DNA from: Stenopsyche tienmushanensis
Lineage: Eukaryota > Arthropoda > Insecta > Trichoptera > Stenopsychidae
Length of the DNA stretch: 64,000 bases
Direction: 5' to 3'
Assembly (NCBI GenBank): GCA_008973525.1
Contig: WACJ01000529.1
Coordinates: 1,674,001-1,738,000, forward strand
The notes under the pieces are model-generated. The model made no database searches and was not told the origin of the DNA. It saw only the letters and a program-made list of their open reading frames with translations. The position numbers were made by a program, and so were the translations under genes. Shown in pieces: positions 1-11,704 of the stretch (its first letter is position 1; every line of letters starts with the position of its first letter).

Positions 1-179
1 GCGTGATGTGAAGTTGCTTACGTCACTGAGTATTAAAGCTCAAACAACGTTATAAAAAATCAATGATTTCCTTTACTTACTGCCTTTAGAGTTAAGAGCC
101 AGTATTTAGTAAGATGAAATCAATTTTCTCACATTAACAAAATTAAACCTTGAGTAATGTTGATATTCCTGACGCTGAA
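1..179. other. AT-rich non-coding flank
   Basis: The left edge of the window is AT-rich sequence without an open frame, repeat or motif that I can support. Confidence 0.5.
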
Positions 180-580
180 ATTCAGAAACTTGTAATTTCA
201 GCAGCCGGCACTCGAAGGGGCTGAAGTCGAGCACAAATATCCTTCGCTTGAAGAAACATATTCAAATCGTCTCGGGCCCACCCTCACCTGAATAAACGGG
301 CAAACATTAAGATTACATCTCGTTTTGACCGATGGGTGTCAGAGCAATCTCGCTCTCGAGTGTCTCGCGATGTTTGTCCTGCTCTCGAAAGTATCCGGTC
401 AATTTAGCCAGGAGGCGAAATCAAATTCTAAGTGCGGTTACACCCATTTTATATAAACAAGCTCCAATCCTGATCGGTTACTGATTAGCAAACATCGAAG
501 CAATGCCTCACCCGAATGCGCTCATCGGAGCGAAAAGGTTCGACCGATTGATTCGAGTAGAATAAACCGGCAGTTCGGCA
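180..580. promoter_or_regulatory. GC-richer non-coding block, candidate cis-regulatory element
   Basis: G+C rises sharply here, with several CpGs and repeats of the short word CTCTCGA / CTCGAG near 350-390. A TATATAAA-type box lies at about 450-458. Open frames on both strands have no recognisable domain and change reading frame freely, so I read the block as non-coding. An enhancer or distal promoter is an inference from base composition against the AT-rich surroundings. Confidence 0.25.
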
Positions 581-1568
581 CGGATGAAACTTTCTACTGT
601 TAATCAACATCTTTAGTTCCCAGACGTCAAGACAAATGGAAGGAAATGAGACATTAGAATAAACGAACAACCTTCGGCTAGTGTTTGCTCTACCCTTACA
701 GATGATATCGGACAATGTTAAATGACCGTAAAAATTGCAGATGTTACCATTTCGACTGAACCGGGAGAAGACAAAAGAGAACATCAATGGCCTTACAGAT
801 GCTATCTGGGGTGAAAAATATGCGGCCGTTTTAATAACGAAAAATACATTTTTTAAAATGAAAAATAATATTATGATCGTAATAACGATCCAAAAAACTA
901 TTCACTGATTTTCAATTTAGATTTGTTTTTGCAATGCATAATTAAAAGTATGAGATTCAAAACGAGCTTACAATACTCAATTTAAATTATTGTAATGTTA
1001 TAAAATAAACAAAATGAATTTAAATGAAATATATTGACGAGAATAAATTTTGAGGCTGAATGAAATTTTGGCTTTTCGCAGATATGTGTATATATACTAT
1101 ATTTTCTATAAAAATGGCATGTTAAGCATACGTTTGATATTAATTATTGGAAAGGGTCTTGAGCCCAACAGCGCAATAGAGTACTTTACCGTATTATTAT
1201 TCATATTCAATTGCGGTGAATTATTATATTTACTCACAATTAGTATTCAATGAAGCCACTAAATAATTCAGGGGATTGGAATAATTCATGTTTCTTGTTG
1301 ATTTTTCCAATTCAGATCGGTCTAAAATAAAAATAATCTCACTCTTCACTTTTAGATCCGTTCTAACCTAAAATTGCTATTCAAATAACCTTATTCTAGA
1401 ATAACAACAAGCAGAAAGCAAGTAGGAACCACTATCTGTACATTTATTTTAGAGAATTTAGATAACAGATTGAAGATATACTCCTTATTCATGTTTATTG
1501 AAAAATATTTCATGCCTAACAGTATTCATATCACATACTATCAATACTACCGCTTAGTAGTGCTTAAA
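581..1568. other. AT-rich intergenic or intronic stretch
   Basis: The stretch holds poly-A/T tracts and short chance open frames. I see no gene, repeat family or structured RNA in it. Confidence 0.5.
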
Positions 1569-1755
1569 GATGACAAGCTGATGGGTATAACAGAAATTAA
1601 TCCTCATCGACGTATTGTGAATGCAATAGCTTTGAGGATGGACATCAACCAATCGACTGCAATGAGGCATCTGCACCGAATCGGAATAATTTCCAAATAT
1701 GATATTTGGATCTCACAGGAACCATTGTCTACGAATCTACACTGCTTCTCAGTGT
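1569..1755 (+). pseudogene. mariner transposase fragment (N-terminal helix-turn-helix region)
   Basis: Read from 1569, this frame gives about 60 residues matching the second helix-turn-helix and linker of mariner transposases. It starts DDKLMGITEINPHRRIV, continues with INQSTAMRHLHRIGI, and then has a Trp in IWISQEPLSTN. The family pattern is an acidic start, a residue run ending ST-x-x-RHL-x-x-IG, then W-V-P-H-E-L-x-x-N. In an active mariner this domain binds the terminal inverted repeat. Nothing downstream continues the protein: the catalytic DD34D core is absent and the frame stops near 1799. I see no terminal repeats around it, so this is an old, isolated fragment. The frame has no ATG near its open start. 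Confidence 0.7.
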
Positions 1756-3382
1756 GGTTTTCGTTCAGTGCGCTGAAATATGGAATAATGGAACTTTAAA
1801 TCAAACATGCATTCGAATTCTCTGAAGTATTTCATTTAACATCAATCAAGGTTTTCATTGATGTAAGAAGATATGAATGTAATAAGGCGTCAATATTTTC
1901 TACAAAAATCACAACACATTCATATCAATTGAGACTCAGTCGAGAGACAATAATTTCAATGTTTTACCGGTACTAAACATTTACGTACAAAGTGATTTAA
2001 CACGTTCCACGCCCAAATTCAATAGTCGGTGCGTAAACAGAAGGGATAGCGATGCAAAATTGAAATGCACGGGATAAACATGGAAAATATATGGCGCATC
2101 TTCTCTCGGGTGTTGTTTTATCTTAGATCGACAAGCTTGACTCTACTATTAGTCAAATTAACAAAAAAAGTGAAGATAAGCAAGTGCGAACAGACAAGGG
2201 TAGGAATGCAAGTTTCGAGGTCGATCTCGAAAGATATTTAGACAGTTGTCCATCTTAAAGACATTTAAGAAAGACGTTCGTAAAGTTAACATTGGTAAAT
2301 CGTAGAAATATGTAACAGGGAGACGCTGGATTCGCTTTTTGGAGACTCTTTGACTGACTGACAAATTCTCGATCTCCGGGAAGCGAAAAAAAAATGCAAA
2401 AAAAGTCGCAAGATGTTGTCCCAATCGTCCAAAATCACTTCATATGTGTTTGAATTTTTTCAATGAATAGGTGGTAATATTATATAAAGTTATATTTTAT
2501 TTTAAACATAATTTTATAACATTTAAACATATTTTATATGTATATTTTAGTTATTTTAATTTTATGCCTTTATATGTTATATTATATATAAACAAATATT
2601 TATTATATTCTGTTTATTTAATATTTGCATTGAATTATTAATAGTTTGCGTTTTTTCTTTATAAATTGAGATCCATAAACCGCAAAATTCCCAAATATCA
2701 CATTTATAAATATATGGCATGTAATACTTTTAACATTGAATCAAATTCGAACTATTTTAATATATCCGTTATTTTAAATTTATATTTCTTAAAACCGAAA
2801 CCGTTGAAAACTGGTTTTTTTAGAATATTGATAACCGGTTTTTGTATAAGCCCTCTAATTAATATAAATACCTTTCAAGATCCAAAATATCGTAGCCATC
2901 ACTTTTCCAATATACTATCCTTCCACTTTAAGACTTGCACGAAACTTTTGAGCATAATCAAACACTTGGGTCTTACTTAGAGTAGTATAAGCAAACTGTG
3001 CCTCAAGTCTATTCAAAATTCCACTTGATTTCACGCCTTCGTTTATGAGAAAACGAAAAATATATTTTATACTAATAAATTTATATAGAAAAATTCCGGG
3101 TTATATTTGAATTCCCCTCGTAGAGTCTCTTTTATGTAAAATTCATATTCAAATAATTATAACCTCATTATTACATATATCTGGAAGTCAAATGGGAAAT
3201 CTTCACAATCTTTTCCACAAAAAAAGTCCTAATCCAATAGCGTATATGGTACCTAAAATGAAAAAACTTTATAGTATTAATAAAATCTGATTTATTTGGA
3301 TGGCACACAAGCTTACATCGTTTGTCGTCTATTGTGCATTCGTGAGAATGCTAGATGTATGGTTTTCTATAAATACACATAC
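1756..3382. other. AT-rich stretch without a supported gene
   Basis: The stretch is very AT-rich, most strongly at 2440-2660 and 3040-3180. A minus-strand open frame at 2158-2424 (88 codons) has no domain I recognise and is probably chance. No repeats or RNA genes were recognised. Confidence 0.45.
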
Positions 3383-3420
3383 TTGATTGATGCTGACGAA
3401 TATGTGCCAGCATCAATCAA
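3383..3420. repeat. perfect 13-bp inverted repeat (hairpin)
   Basis: The arms TTGATTGATGCTG (3383-3395) and CAGCATCAATCAA (3408-3420) are exact reverse complements separated by 12 bases. A perfect 13-bp stem with a small loop is longer than most chance hairpins here. It could fold in RNA or form a cruciform, or be a dyad binding site. It is too short for a typical insect pre-miRNA stem. Confidence 0.6.
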
Positions 3421-3639
3421 ATCATATAAGCTCATCTGTTTTTTTTTTAAATATTTTTTTAGACAAAATTACATATTCTGCCGCACAGACGAAGAGATAA
3501 ATTGAATGAGATATTCTTTCGCAAAAATTTGATATCCAAGTCGAAACGTACATATTGATGCGCAGGCGGATCAAATACCTAGAGGACTGATATCGAGCAA
3601 CACAGAATTCGAATTTGTATTGAGACTCACAAAAGCACA

Positions 3640-4140
3640 TTCATTCGCACCAGTGTCCATTATGAAGTAAAGGGCCCCGGGTCCGGTCGATCGGTGTTCG
3701 AATTCAATTGGAGCCGGCCTGCGAGTAAATGGGTCATCTCTTCCTATCAATTAGTCGACGGGCAAACGTGCATAGAGCCGGCCCTGGCTCGAGTGCCAAA
3801 AGCACTAAATCAACTTATTATTTGCTCCCCCCCGCAATTCAATAGGGCCTATTTTACAATTACACATGTTTGATGTCTGCCCGGGCCTCATTTTATCAAA
3901 CACATTTGAATTATGGCGCATTATTCTTTCACACGGGAACAATTACCGACGATTAATATTTCCCAAACATTGAGCTTTATTGAAATTTATTAGTACGCCG
4001 TAAAATTTGCAATGTACACTTTATTGCACAAAATTTAGCGTCAATTACCCAGATATGGCCAAAATTTACTACCGAAAAATATCCGCAAATGTGAGTATGG
4101 CGCTTTTCGGAGCAACGCCCATGTCGATATTCATTGGACG
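3640..4140. promoter_or_regulatory. GC-richer non-coding block, candidate enhancer
   Basis: This is one of the more GC-rich segments, with GGGCCCCGGG-type words near 3671, an ATCAATTAGTCGAC segment near 3747 carrying a homeobox-type ATTA core, and a C7 run near 3828. CAATGTACACTTTATTGCAC near 4010-4030 carries a Hox/Caudal-type TTTATTG. No frame is open through it. Regulatory function is inferred from composition and motifs only. Confidence 0.3.
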
Positions 4141-4239
4141 CATACAAAAAAGCAATATATTTAGATTGTATTTATAAAATTTAAATTCTCTTTGAAGTTT
4201 ATTTTACATTGGCAATCCAATTCTTGCGTTGTCCTTTTG

Positions 4240-4740
4240 CCCATCAGCAATCGATAAAATCGTCTGAACTCGAGTTACTATGGGTAGCTTGAAAAATCGC
4301 AAGCTTTTCAAATATTTGAAAAATGATGAATTACCAGATAGCGCCGTAGTGTATGTGTACAGTCCTCCGAATCAATTTACAGAGGAGGTGTTTTGCCTTG
4401 ACCCCGTGCGCCCACGTTCAGGTGCGTACCGAAAGCACGCAATTATTCATTTTTAATTATATACAATGGGTCTTTTTTGTTGTGGCTCGTGTAATAAAAC
4501 ACCGTATTATTCTGATAAGGGTCGAAATGATAAAACGTATGGAAATAAGATAAAACACGCGCCCTGTTAACGGCCGGTCGTCGCGATTCTGTTAATCGTA
4601 CAATTTGATTTACGCATTCGCCATATAAAGGGAATCGTTCATACATGGACCGGAAGGGGCGATGGAAAATAACAAAATTATGGCAAACTTGCTTTTTTCG
4701 CACATACCGATATAACAAGTGATAATTGTATATCCATATT
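4240..4740. promoter_or_regulatory. GC-richer non-coding block
   Basis: The block includes a CCGGTCGTCGCGA segment near 4573-4587, a GATAAAATCG segment near 4253 and a CCATATAAAGGG segment near 4620 that resembles a CArG/SRF-type site, CC(A/T)6GG, with one extra base. Overlapping short open frames occur on both strands, none with a recognisable domain. Confidence 0.22.
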
Positions 4741-6049
4741 TGGGCAGCGCCATAAATTCAGCAAATCCATATGCTATTTTTTAATTATTAGCTTTCAGCC
4801 TGCTGGAATATCAACGAACATATAAAAAACAGTTTATAAAGATAAGGAAACTGTATGCTTAATTTAAAGCGCCATGTACGCAATTTGTATAATATCCGTA
4901 TTAACGTATAAACAATTGGGTTTTTATGCTTAATAAGCTCTGTATAAACCGAGATATAAGGATAAGCGGCGTAAAACGAAAGTAGGTGAACGAATACATT
5001 TGACAAGGGCAGATAGTTGACATGTCTGGATATAAGCATGTAATACTTTTTGTATTGAGATTATATGGCATATTTTTCTTTGATTCATATAACAGAAAAC
5101 AATACTGATTTATATCATCATCTGAATAAATATATCGTACAAATACAAATAAATGTGTTAAATTGTAACTGTGCACGGGAATGGTTTGCTCCCTATAACT
5201 GTATGGCTCCAATATAAATTAATTTTTATAATAAAATCATGACAGAATGATAGATCACCGGTAGTGAATCATGATATAAAATTATATTCACAATCAAGAT
5301 TATGCGTATCTTCTGTTGAACCTTTCTCTCCAGGAAGTTTATACAAATATTTTTAAATTGAGAAATAAGGTTAATGCATTTAAAACGAAGTTAATTCTTT
5401 GAGATTGTCGTGTATAAGATGAGTATTTAAAAATGTTTCTATTTTTGCAAGAATTTTTAATTGCTGCTGACGTCGACAAGAAAGGTGTTTTAAATGTAAT
5501 TAGTCAACACTTGGAGGTATTGGTACTAAAATATAATCACTTAAAATTAGGATCTTCGTAAAAGAAATCTTTGCATTAATAATCCCTTCATTGAGGAAAT
5601 TATTGCATGTACTCTTACGAGTAGAGTAAAATAACAATTAACTGATTTGTCTTCAGATGCCACTCAAATATTCAGACACAAAACATTGACATGTATGAAT
5701 ATCCATCTTTACTTTTTATCTATTTTTTAGAGCATTAAATGGAAGGTAGCATAAAAGCATCAAAACTGATTATTGGACATATTCTCATCTAAAATTCAAA
5801 GTTCTTTACCATCATACGAATGTAACGAGCAATAAATAATCATTAATGTTCATATTGCAATAATTAGTATTCTAATGTTAATTACAAAGACTTTGTTTTG
5901 CAATATTGATGAATTAAATTACAAATTGGTATGAAATCACACATTTGATGAACATGCACATAAGTTTCCTCTCCATAAATAATGCGATGGGAATAAATGA
6001 GATACGCAATTAATCAATTGAAGCATTGCAATTGGACGTTCCCTATTTT
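4741..6049. other. AT-rich stretch, nothing recognised
   Basis: Two overlapping minus-strand open frames (4788-5039 and 4901-5212) are of low complexity and look like chance. No transposon end, RNA gene or repeat array was recognised. Confidence 0.45.
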
Positions 6050-6400
6050 CATGAATTGATATTCTCAGTCCACGCACTAAGACATTTCCCATCAGGACAT
6101 GGAGTAGCATTTTAAACCGTCCCTGCGACTCTACCGAGAGATTGATCTCCCGACTCCAGGTGATTAATGGTAGCAGGGGGGTGCGCCGCCCCGAGGGTGA
6201 GTCGGGGTGGCGAGAAAAAAGACCCGATCTTGGATCTGGTCTCATGGTTACCTTTCAGAGATCGCGGTGGAGGTGAAAATGAGAAAATCCGCGCCGGATT
6301 ATCCGCCCCGAAAGCTGTGTGAAAGCGGTGTCTCCGTCGAGAATAAAATCTTTTCTTTTGCTAACGAAAGCCTTAATGATGTGATCGTTTAAGAAATATA
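6050..6400. promoter_or_regulatory. strongly GC-rich block
   Basis: A run of GC-rich DNA near 6160-6320 contains GGGGGGTGCGCCGCCCCGAG-type words and several CpGs. Open frames exist on both strands (minus 5937-6245, plus 6207-6392), but they overlap each other and neither resembles a protein I know. A regulatory block, or a short unrecognised exon, are both possible. Confidence 0.25.
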
Positions 6401-7310
6401 AATCGAAACCTTACGGCTGAATAAAAAGGTATTTCAATTTAACATCTAGACATGCGACCCTAAAAACATCCATAGATTTTATAATAAGACTTCAATACTA
6501 GAGAAAAGTATGATCGAACGACATAAAACAAGGTTTAAATTACAAAATAAATATATTTTCGAGCGTTTTTCTTGCGAAGAAAAACTTTATTTATAATCAA
6601 TTTTTCAATCAAAAACACAATGCAACCCTAATTTACCATCAATCAATTAAAACAATGATATTTTAAATGCGTATGTGCTTTGATAGTATGTAATGTTCGC
6701 TCACCAAGCATCAGTATTGATCCTGGACTTTTATTCCAATGGTTCTATATCGTTTCTATCCAAGTTTACCTTTATATCCTAGATCTGACAAATTGAGGCA
6801 ATTAATAAAGCCAAATGAGAAATCACCACATGAAAAATTATTTCCCTATAAAATTCTCCCACGGTCTCCATCCTTCGATTAAGGCAATCCCTGCATAAGA
6901 TTTTTCCAGGGATGGAATGTTTTCGAATGCCAAACCTGTCCTTTAACCCCAGATATAATTAAATTAGGTTATGGTTATATGTGTAATGGTTATATTGTGC
7001 AAATCATTTAGTTATAAGAAGCCCTACCACCACCAACCTAATATATAATATCAAATCAAAAGCTTTTACTATTTCATAAGTAGGAAATCAGATTTAACCT
7101 AATTCAAAAAAATTGATTAAAAAAATAAAAAAATATAAATATTCAAGCAAGCAAATCTAACAAATATCCACGCTGAGTGATGGAATGGTACGAAAAGCAG
7201 CTGATATTAAACTATGTATATAAAACAGATTTATTATGTAACTTGTGTTGTACATGTTTTTTACAATATATAAAATATATTATTAGGACATTATCGATTT
7301 TCTAGCCTGT
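6401..7310. other. AT-rich stretch, nothing recognised
   Basis: The stretch holds A/T tracts and TATATAA-rich DNA near 7220-7290. No supported gene or repeat family. Confidence 0.45.
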
Positions 7311-8110
7311 GACCACCCTAGTACCGCAGCAGTGTTTTCCTTCGGTTTTCGCTTATTTTCGCCCAAGAAATGTGGTACGTCGTGCAAAATTAATTACCTT
7401 CTAGTACAATCATATTATCTTAAGAACAATCACCAGAATAAACAAGATACGGCCGCGAAAATAGGTGGAAACCTGGGGAAACAAGCAAAGAAACGGGAAA
7501 ACAGCAAACACGGCTTTTCTCTCCCATCCCATCGTCACTTGAGTCAAGCAGTCAGCTTATCACAAAACACAATCCAATAGGTCTGACGCCATCGGCAACC
7601 TTACTCGGTTCGTTAGCCGAAATAACAAAAAAAAGCATACAAAAAAACAACAACCTCAAAAAATCGCCGACATCCGATAACGTGCTCATTCGCCGGTTAA
7701 TATACGTCGACATTCATAGAAGACTCCTCGGCATTGAAACGATCTCGAATTTAAGACGTCTGCGTCGAAGATATCAATCATTAGGGCTGAATTGTGAAAT
7801 TGTTCTATAGAGAACTTCCCGGAAAATTTTAAAATCAGATCGTCTTTGAAGAATAGATCCCGAATAATCATAAATTAATAGTCGAATGTGAGGAAAAGAG
7901 ATTGCTGCGAGCAAACACTGGGATCTTTGCTCTTTGTAAGAAGGCGAACGACATTATTAATATTGTGAGATACAACAAAAGGATAACACGAAGTCTGCAA
8001 CGGGTAAACAAGAAACGGGAGTAGAGTTCTTTGTTTGATTAGCAAAATAGCATAATACTTTATATATCGTCGAAACAAAGAGCCCGTCGTCAAGTCACGG
8101 ACCCTTTCAT
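7311..8110. promoter_or_regulatory. broad moderately GC-rich, CpG-bearing block
   Basis: G+C is raised over roughly 800 bases with CpG-bearing words such as ACGGCCGCGAAAA near 7450 and CGCCGACATCCG near 7663. Small open frames at 7332-7580 (+), 7686-7871 (-) and 7875-8093 (-) have no recognisable domain. The run of CAA/AAC-rich sequence at 7622-7660 resembles an untranslated leader, but no coding exon could be tied to it. Confidence 0.22.
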
Positions 8111-9013
8111 CGCCATTCGATAGCGTATATCACATTTTACAATATACAAAAGTCAATTTATATTACAATACAAAACCATCACGACCTTATCAGTGATAAA
8201 TGGTCCAACTATTTACTCTCTCAGCATCTTACACGCTCAAGCGTGAAATCTTGAGATTACTCTCATGTCTTTCGAGAACATTTTTTTCCATTGAATTATT
8301 TCGACGACAAAACAGATACACCATTTGTTGTGACATAACTCTAATTTGACATACTTTCTGAAACACTACGTCATTAAATTCTATTACCGAAATTGGACAA
8401 GACCTCGGTTATGGGTGGAAAAACGAGTTTCGTAAAAAATCTGTCAGTACAAGGTTTCACATTTTAAGTATTAAACAGAACTAGTCGTCTAATAACGTTG
8501 TATAAATATTATTCTGATTAAAATCGAATAAGATATTATGCATAAATAAATTTATTTTTTAAATCATCTTCAATCCATGAAGTCGATAACACTTATATAT
8601 TGGAGCTAATAATCATTAAGGTAATATTGATAAAATTAAATATTTTATATGTAGCACAACCAGTTTCTATTAAGCAGTTTGTTGATTAAGAATTTAATTT
8701 ATACAGATCAGATTTATAGATAAATAATTTAGCTATGGTTCCTAGAAGAAAAGCATTCCTATCTTCATTGACAACCAACGTGCATAATTGAATTCCCATG
8801 AAAATAAATTGTCATTCAAATTCCGCATTTGTATCGCGAAGAAATGTTGATTTTAAACAAATAATAAGAAAAGTATGTTAAAACATATACGATAAATAAA
8901 GTAAAATATATTTATTTAACACTAATTATATCCAAAAATAATCATATTATTGTGAAATATTTACAAACAACCCCACGAAGCATTGATATGATATCGATCT
9001 GAATTCTGCCAAA
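8111..9013. other. AT-rich stretch, nothing recognised
   Basis: No open frame, repeat or structured element that I can support. Confidence 0.45.
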
Positions 9014-9230
9014 TTACGATGAAAGTGAATGTATAATGTTACCGCATTTAACAAAATTAATTTTCTTCGCGAATATGAACACAGCAGGAGGTTCGAAATA
9101 TCGGACAAAGAGATCAAATGGTGTTAGGTTTGGTGACCGTGCGAGCGACGGAATAGGGCACGTCCCCAGACATAGATACCCAGTGGTGTCAGGTCTGGTG
9201 ACTGTGCGAGCCACGGAATAGGGCTGCCAA
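9014..9230 (-). pseudogene. Tc1/mariner-type DDE transposase fragment with internal tandem duplication
   Basis: On the minus strand the sequence encodes the block around the last catalytic acidic residue of insect Tc1/mariner-type (IS630-like) transposases, whose family pattern is W-P-x-R-S-P-D-L-T-P-L-D-F-x-x-W-G. The first copy (9224 down to 9160) reads PIPWLAQSPDLTP then LGIYVWG. The second copy (9159 down to 9119) reads PIPSLARSPNLTP followed by FDLFVRY. The DNA unit at 9184-9224 and that at 9119-9159 match at 37 of 41 positions and lie 65 bp apart, so this is a tandem duplication. Since 65 is not a multiple of three, the duplication breaks the frame. No terminal repeats are visible. Confidence 0.7.
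9119..9224. repeat. 65-bp-period tandem duplication inside a transposase remnant
   Basis: Two 41-bp copies, 9119-9159 and 9184-9224, differ at only four positions. The divergence suggests a duplication that is old but younger than the arrival of the transposon fragment. Confidence 0.85.
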
Positions 9231-10019
9231 AATAATTAATTGACACGACACATTCATTAAAAAGTTTACCAATCATTGTAATGATTATAATTTATATTCA
9301 ACTCAAGCGAATTTGAAAAAATAATGCGTATTGGAGAAAAATTCAATTCGATCGAAAATAGAAATTGAGAACTATGATTAATGTAAAATTGACTTTACTT
9401 GTCACAACTAGGAACATATTGGGGACATCCGAAATGTGGTGATATCAAAGGATATTAAAAAAATCATAAGTACACAAAAAATGAGATGACATAAAGTCCG
9501 AGAGCTTATGGACATTGTAAATCCATGGTTCGAGGTAGACCCTTCTATAGTTGATTTTGAAAAGCAAAATAGAAGACAAACGATGTCTGAGTAAAAAGAA
9601 ATTTTCGTGGTTATGGAATATCTGCAATTGGAGCAGACTCGAAGTGGAGGAGATATTTAATCTCGCAAAGGCCGGGGAGCAGTTTGCCTACATTACTATT
9701 TCTTTATACTCGCATACGTCCGAACACAGGCAGGGCATTCGAAGAAGAAGAATAATTATTTTTATCAGATTTAATTTTCATGGCGTAGCTAGATGAATCC
9801 TATTTTTCTCATTTTTAGATAACGGACATCACAGCGAAATTTTTTTCAAGCCAAGGACGCTAATTCAAAGGATCTTCATTATAAATGCCTAATGCAGCCC
9901 CAGCATAAAACATTTTTCCAGAAGATTTGTATGATTTATAGCATGAAAGGCAGAAAGAAAGCTCAGTAGCACGATGACCATTTTTGTGAATTCAGTTAGT
10001 GGGTAGGTGGGCATTAGGA
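9231..10019. other. mixed stretch, no supported gene
   Basis: A plus-strand open frame (9551-9796) and a minus-strand one (9445-9627) overlap, and neither resembles a known domain. An AAGAAGAAGAATAATT purine-rich tract lies near 9740. No transposon ends were recognised. Confidence 0.4.
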
Positions 10020-10480
10020 ACTGGGTGCTAATGTAGACAATGGGGCGTACATGTGCGGTAAGTTCTCATTCCCGGCCGGTAGACACAACGGGCGTCCCAC
10101 AAAGTCCGCAATAAATAAAAGTCCGGAAGAGGGAGCTTTTCATTGCTTTATTAGCGATGCGGGTCGCGGTATAATATGGCAATAAAAGTCCCGGATAAAG
10201 CGGAAAGTTCCTCGACGGCCTCCGGTCCACGGCCTCCCCGGCGATAAGCACTGGATGACAGTTCGGGCTTCGCAGCCGAATCTTTGCCAAATATTCGGAA
10301 GTTCTACCTAAGGACTCATCCTACTCCGGCGAATAATATGACGCTTTGCGGATACGTAGTTTACATTTCTGAAATGAACGCTCAAAAGCCTTACCTCTGA
10401 ATGGCGATAAGCCACTACGTGCCGCTACCAAATCCGATAACTTCACATTATTCCTCTACGAGGAGAACAAACTATCTATT
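10020..10480. promoter_or_regulatory. GC-rich block with duplicated Hox/Caudal-like motif, candidate enhancer
   Basis: The word AATAAAAGTCC occurs twice, at 10114-10124 and 10181-10191, each followed by CGG or CCGG. A related TTTATTAGC lies at 10147-10155. TTTATT/AATAAA cores fit binding sites of posterior Hox and Caudal proteins, and their spacing in CpG-bearing DNA resembles an insect developmental enhancer. A minus-strand open frame at 10066-10290 has no recognisable domain. Confidence 0.33.
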
Positions 10481-11604
10481 TTCGTGTTTTCAATTTCATT
10501 GCGTAATATTATGGCTGAAACCAAACAACAAGATATCACAAAACTTTGCAGACAGGTAGGCAATTAAAGTTAGTCAACTGAGGAGAGTTTATCATTTATA
10601 AATCGAAATATGCGTTTGTTTACCGATTTACGATCGAAAGTGCCCGTAGCAAGTAATAGCAAGTAGGCATTAAGGATCATATTTCCTGCCGTAGATAATA
10701 ATAACTGTGATCAAAAAAATTGCAAAGGATACAGCATTGCCACAGCATATAGCAAATTTCCTAAAAAGATTAATTCTAGTCGAAAAATAATAATGAGATC
10801 CAGCAATCCAGAATTATTAAAAATTGTTAGTAATTTCAACCTACAATATAGCATTGTGGTGGGGAAATTTCGCAACTTTATAAAATTCTGATAGATGTTT
10901 CTTGAAACTAATTTAAAATCAAGTTTTTTCATAATTTAGCCCTGTGTTATTGATTTACACAATTCTTTCCACTCGGCAATTTATATGTATATATGCGTTT
11001 CTAAAAAACCAATTAAACCTAAATGTTGTTATTAAAAGGGTCAAAACTAAATATAACACAATAGATCGAAGATAATTCAAACAAAAAAATGTATTCGACA
11101 GCCTCAAAGATGTATGCAAAAAATAAATTGTGTTTTTAAGATTTTTCCTCTACAAGATGGTACAAAAATTATTTTAATGAATTAAATTTAAGATAATACT
11201 TTTTTCTCAAATATCTTTTATCGCAGTAGCAGAAATTCCATCTAAAAATGTGGTTTCTAGAAATAACTATCGTCCCTGAAAGGGTTCTCAATTATCATAT
11301 ATATAGTTTTTAGTTTCTGTTCTCTCCTCTAGAATGGTAGTCTTTAAAGCAAGATTTTCCTTTTTTTATAAACACAAAGAAACTTTTCAAACGTTACAAG
11401 CGAAATGTTAGTACCGACAATAATAACGTCAAAATAGGATTACCTTACATTTTGAACCCATATATCGCCTCAAAACAACACCCGTTGAACAAACACAATA
11501 AGTGAATTGATGAATATCAAATATGAAGAATATTATTTGATAAACTTAAGATATAATGTATCAAAAATCCTCCATATAAATAACTTTAAAAGAAATGATC
11601 CCGC
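10481..11604. other. AT-rich stretch, nothing recognised
   Basis: Short open frames only (for example minus 10711-10932), none with a known domain. Confidence 0.45.
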
Positions 11605-11704
11605 ATTCACGTGAATCGTCAGTATTTTAGTCGTTTTTCTTAACAGTATTTAAAAATACTGTAATCATCTGTGTGCTATGGCAGAAAGAAGTTTTTTCTG
11701 CCAT
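11605..11704. repeat. cluster of three palindromes
   Basis: Three separate perfect inverted repeats fall within 100 bases. ATTCAC/GTGAAT (11605-11616) is a 12-bp palindrome with a CACGTG E-box at its centre. ACAGTATT/AATACTGT (11643-11662) has a 4-base loop. ATGGCAGAAA/TTTCTGCCAT (11678-11704) has a 7-base loop. No open frame is involved. They may be dyad protein-binding sites or a structured transcript. Confidence 0.55.
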
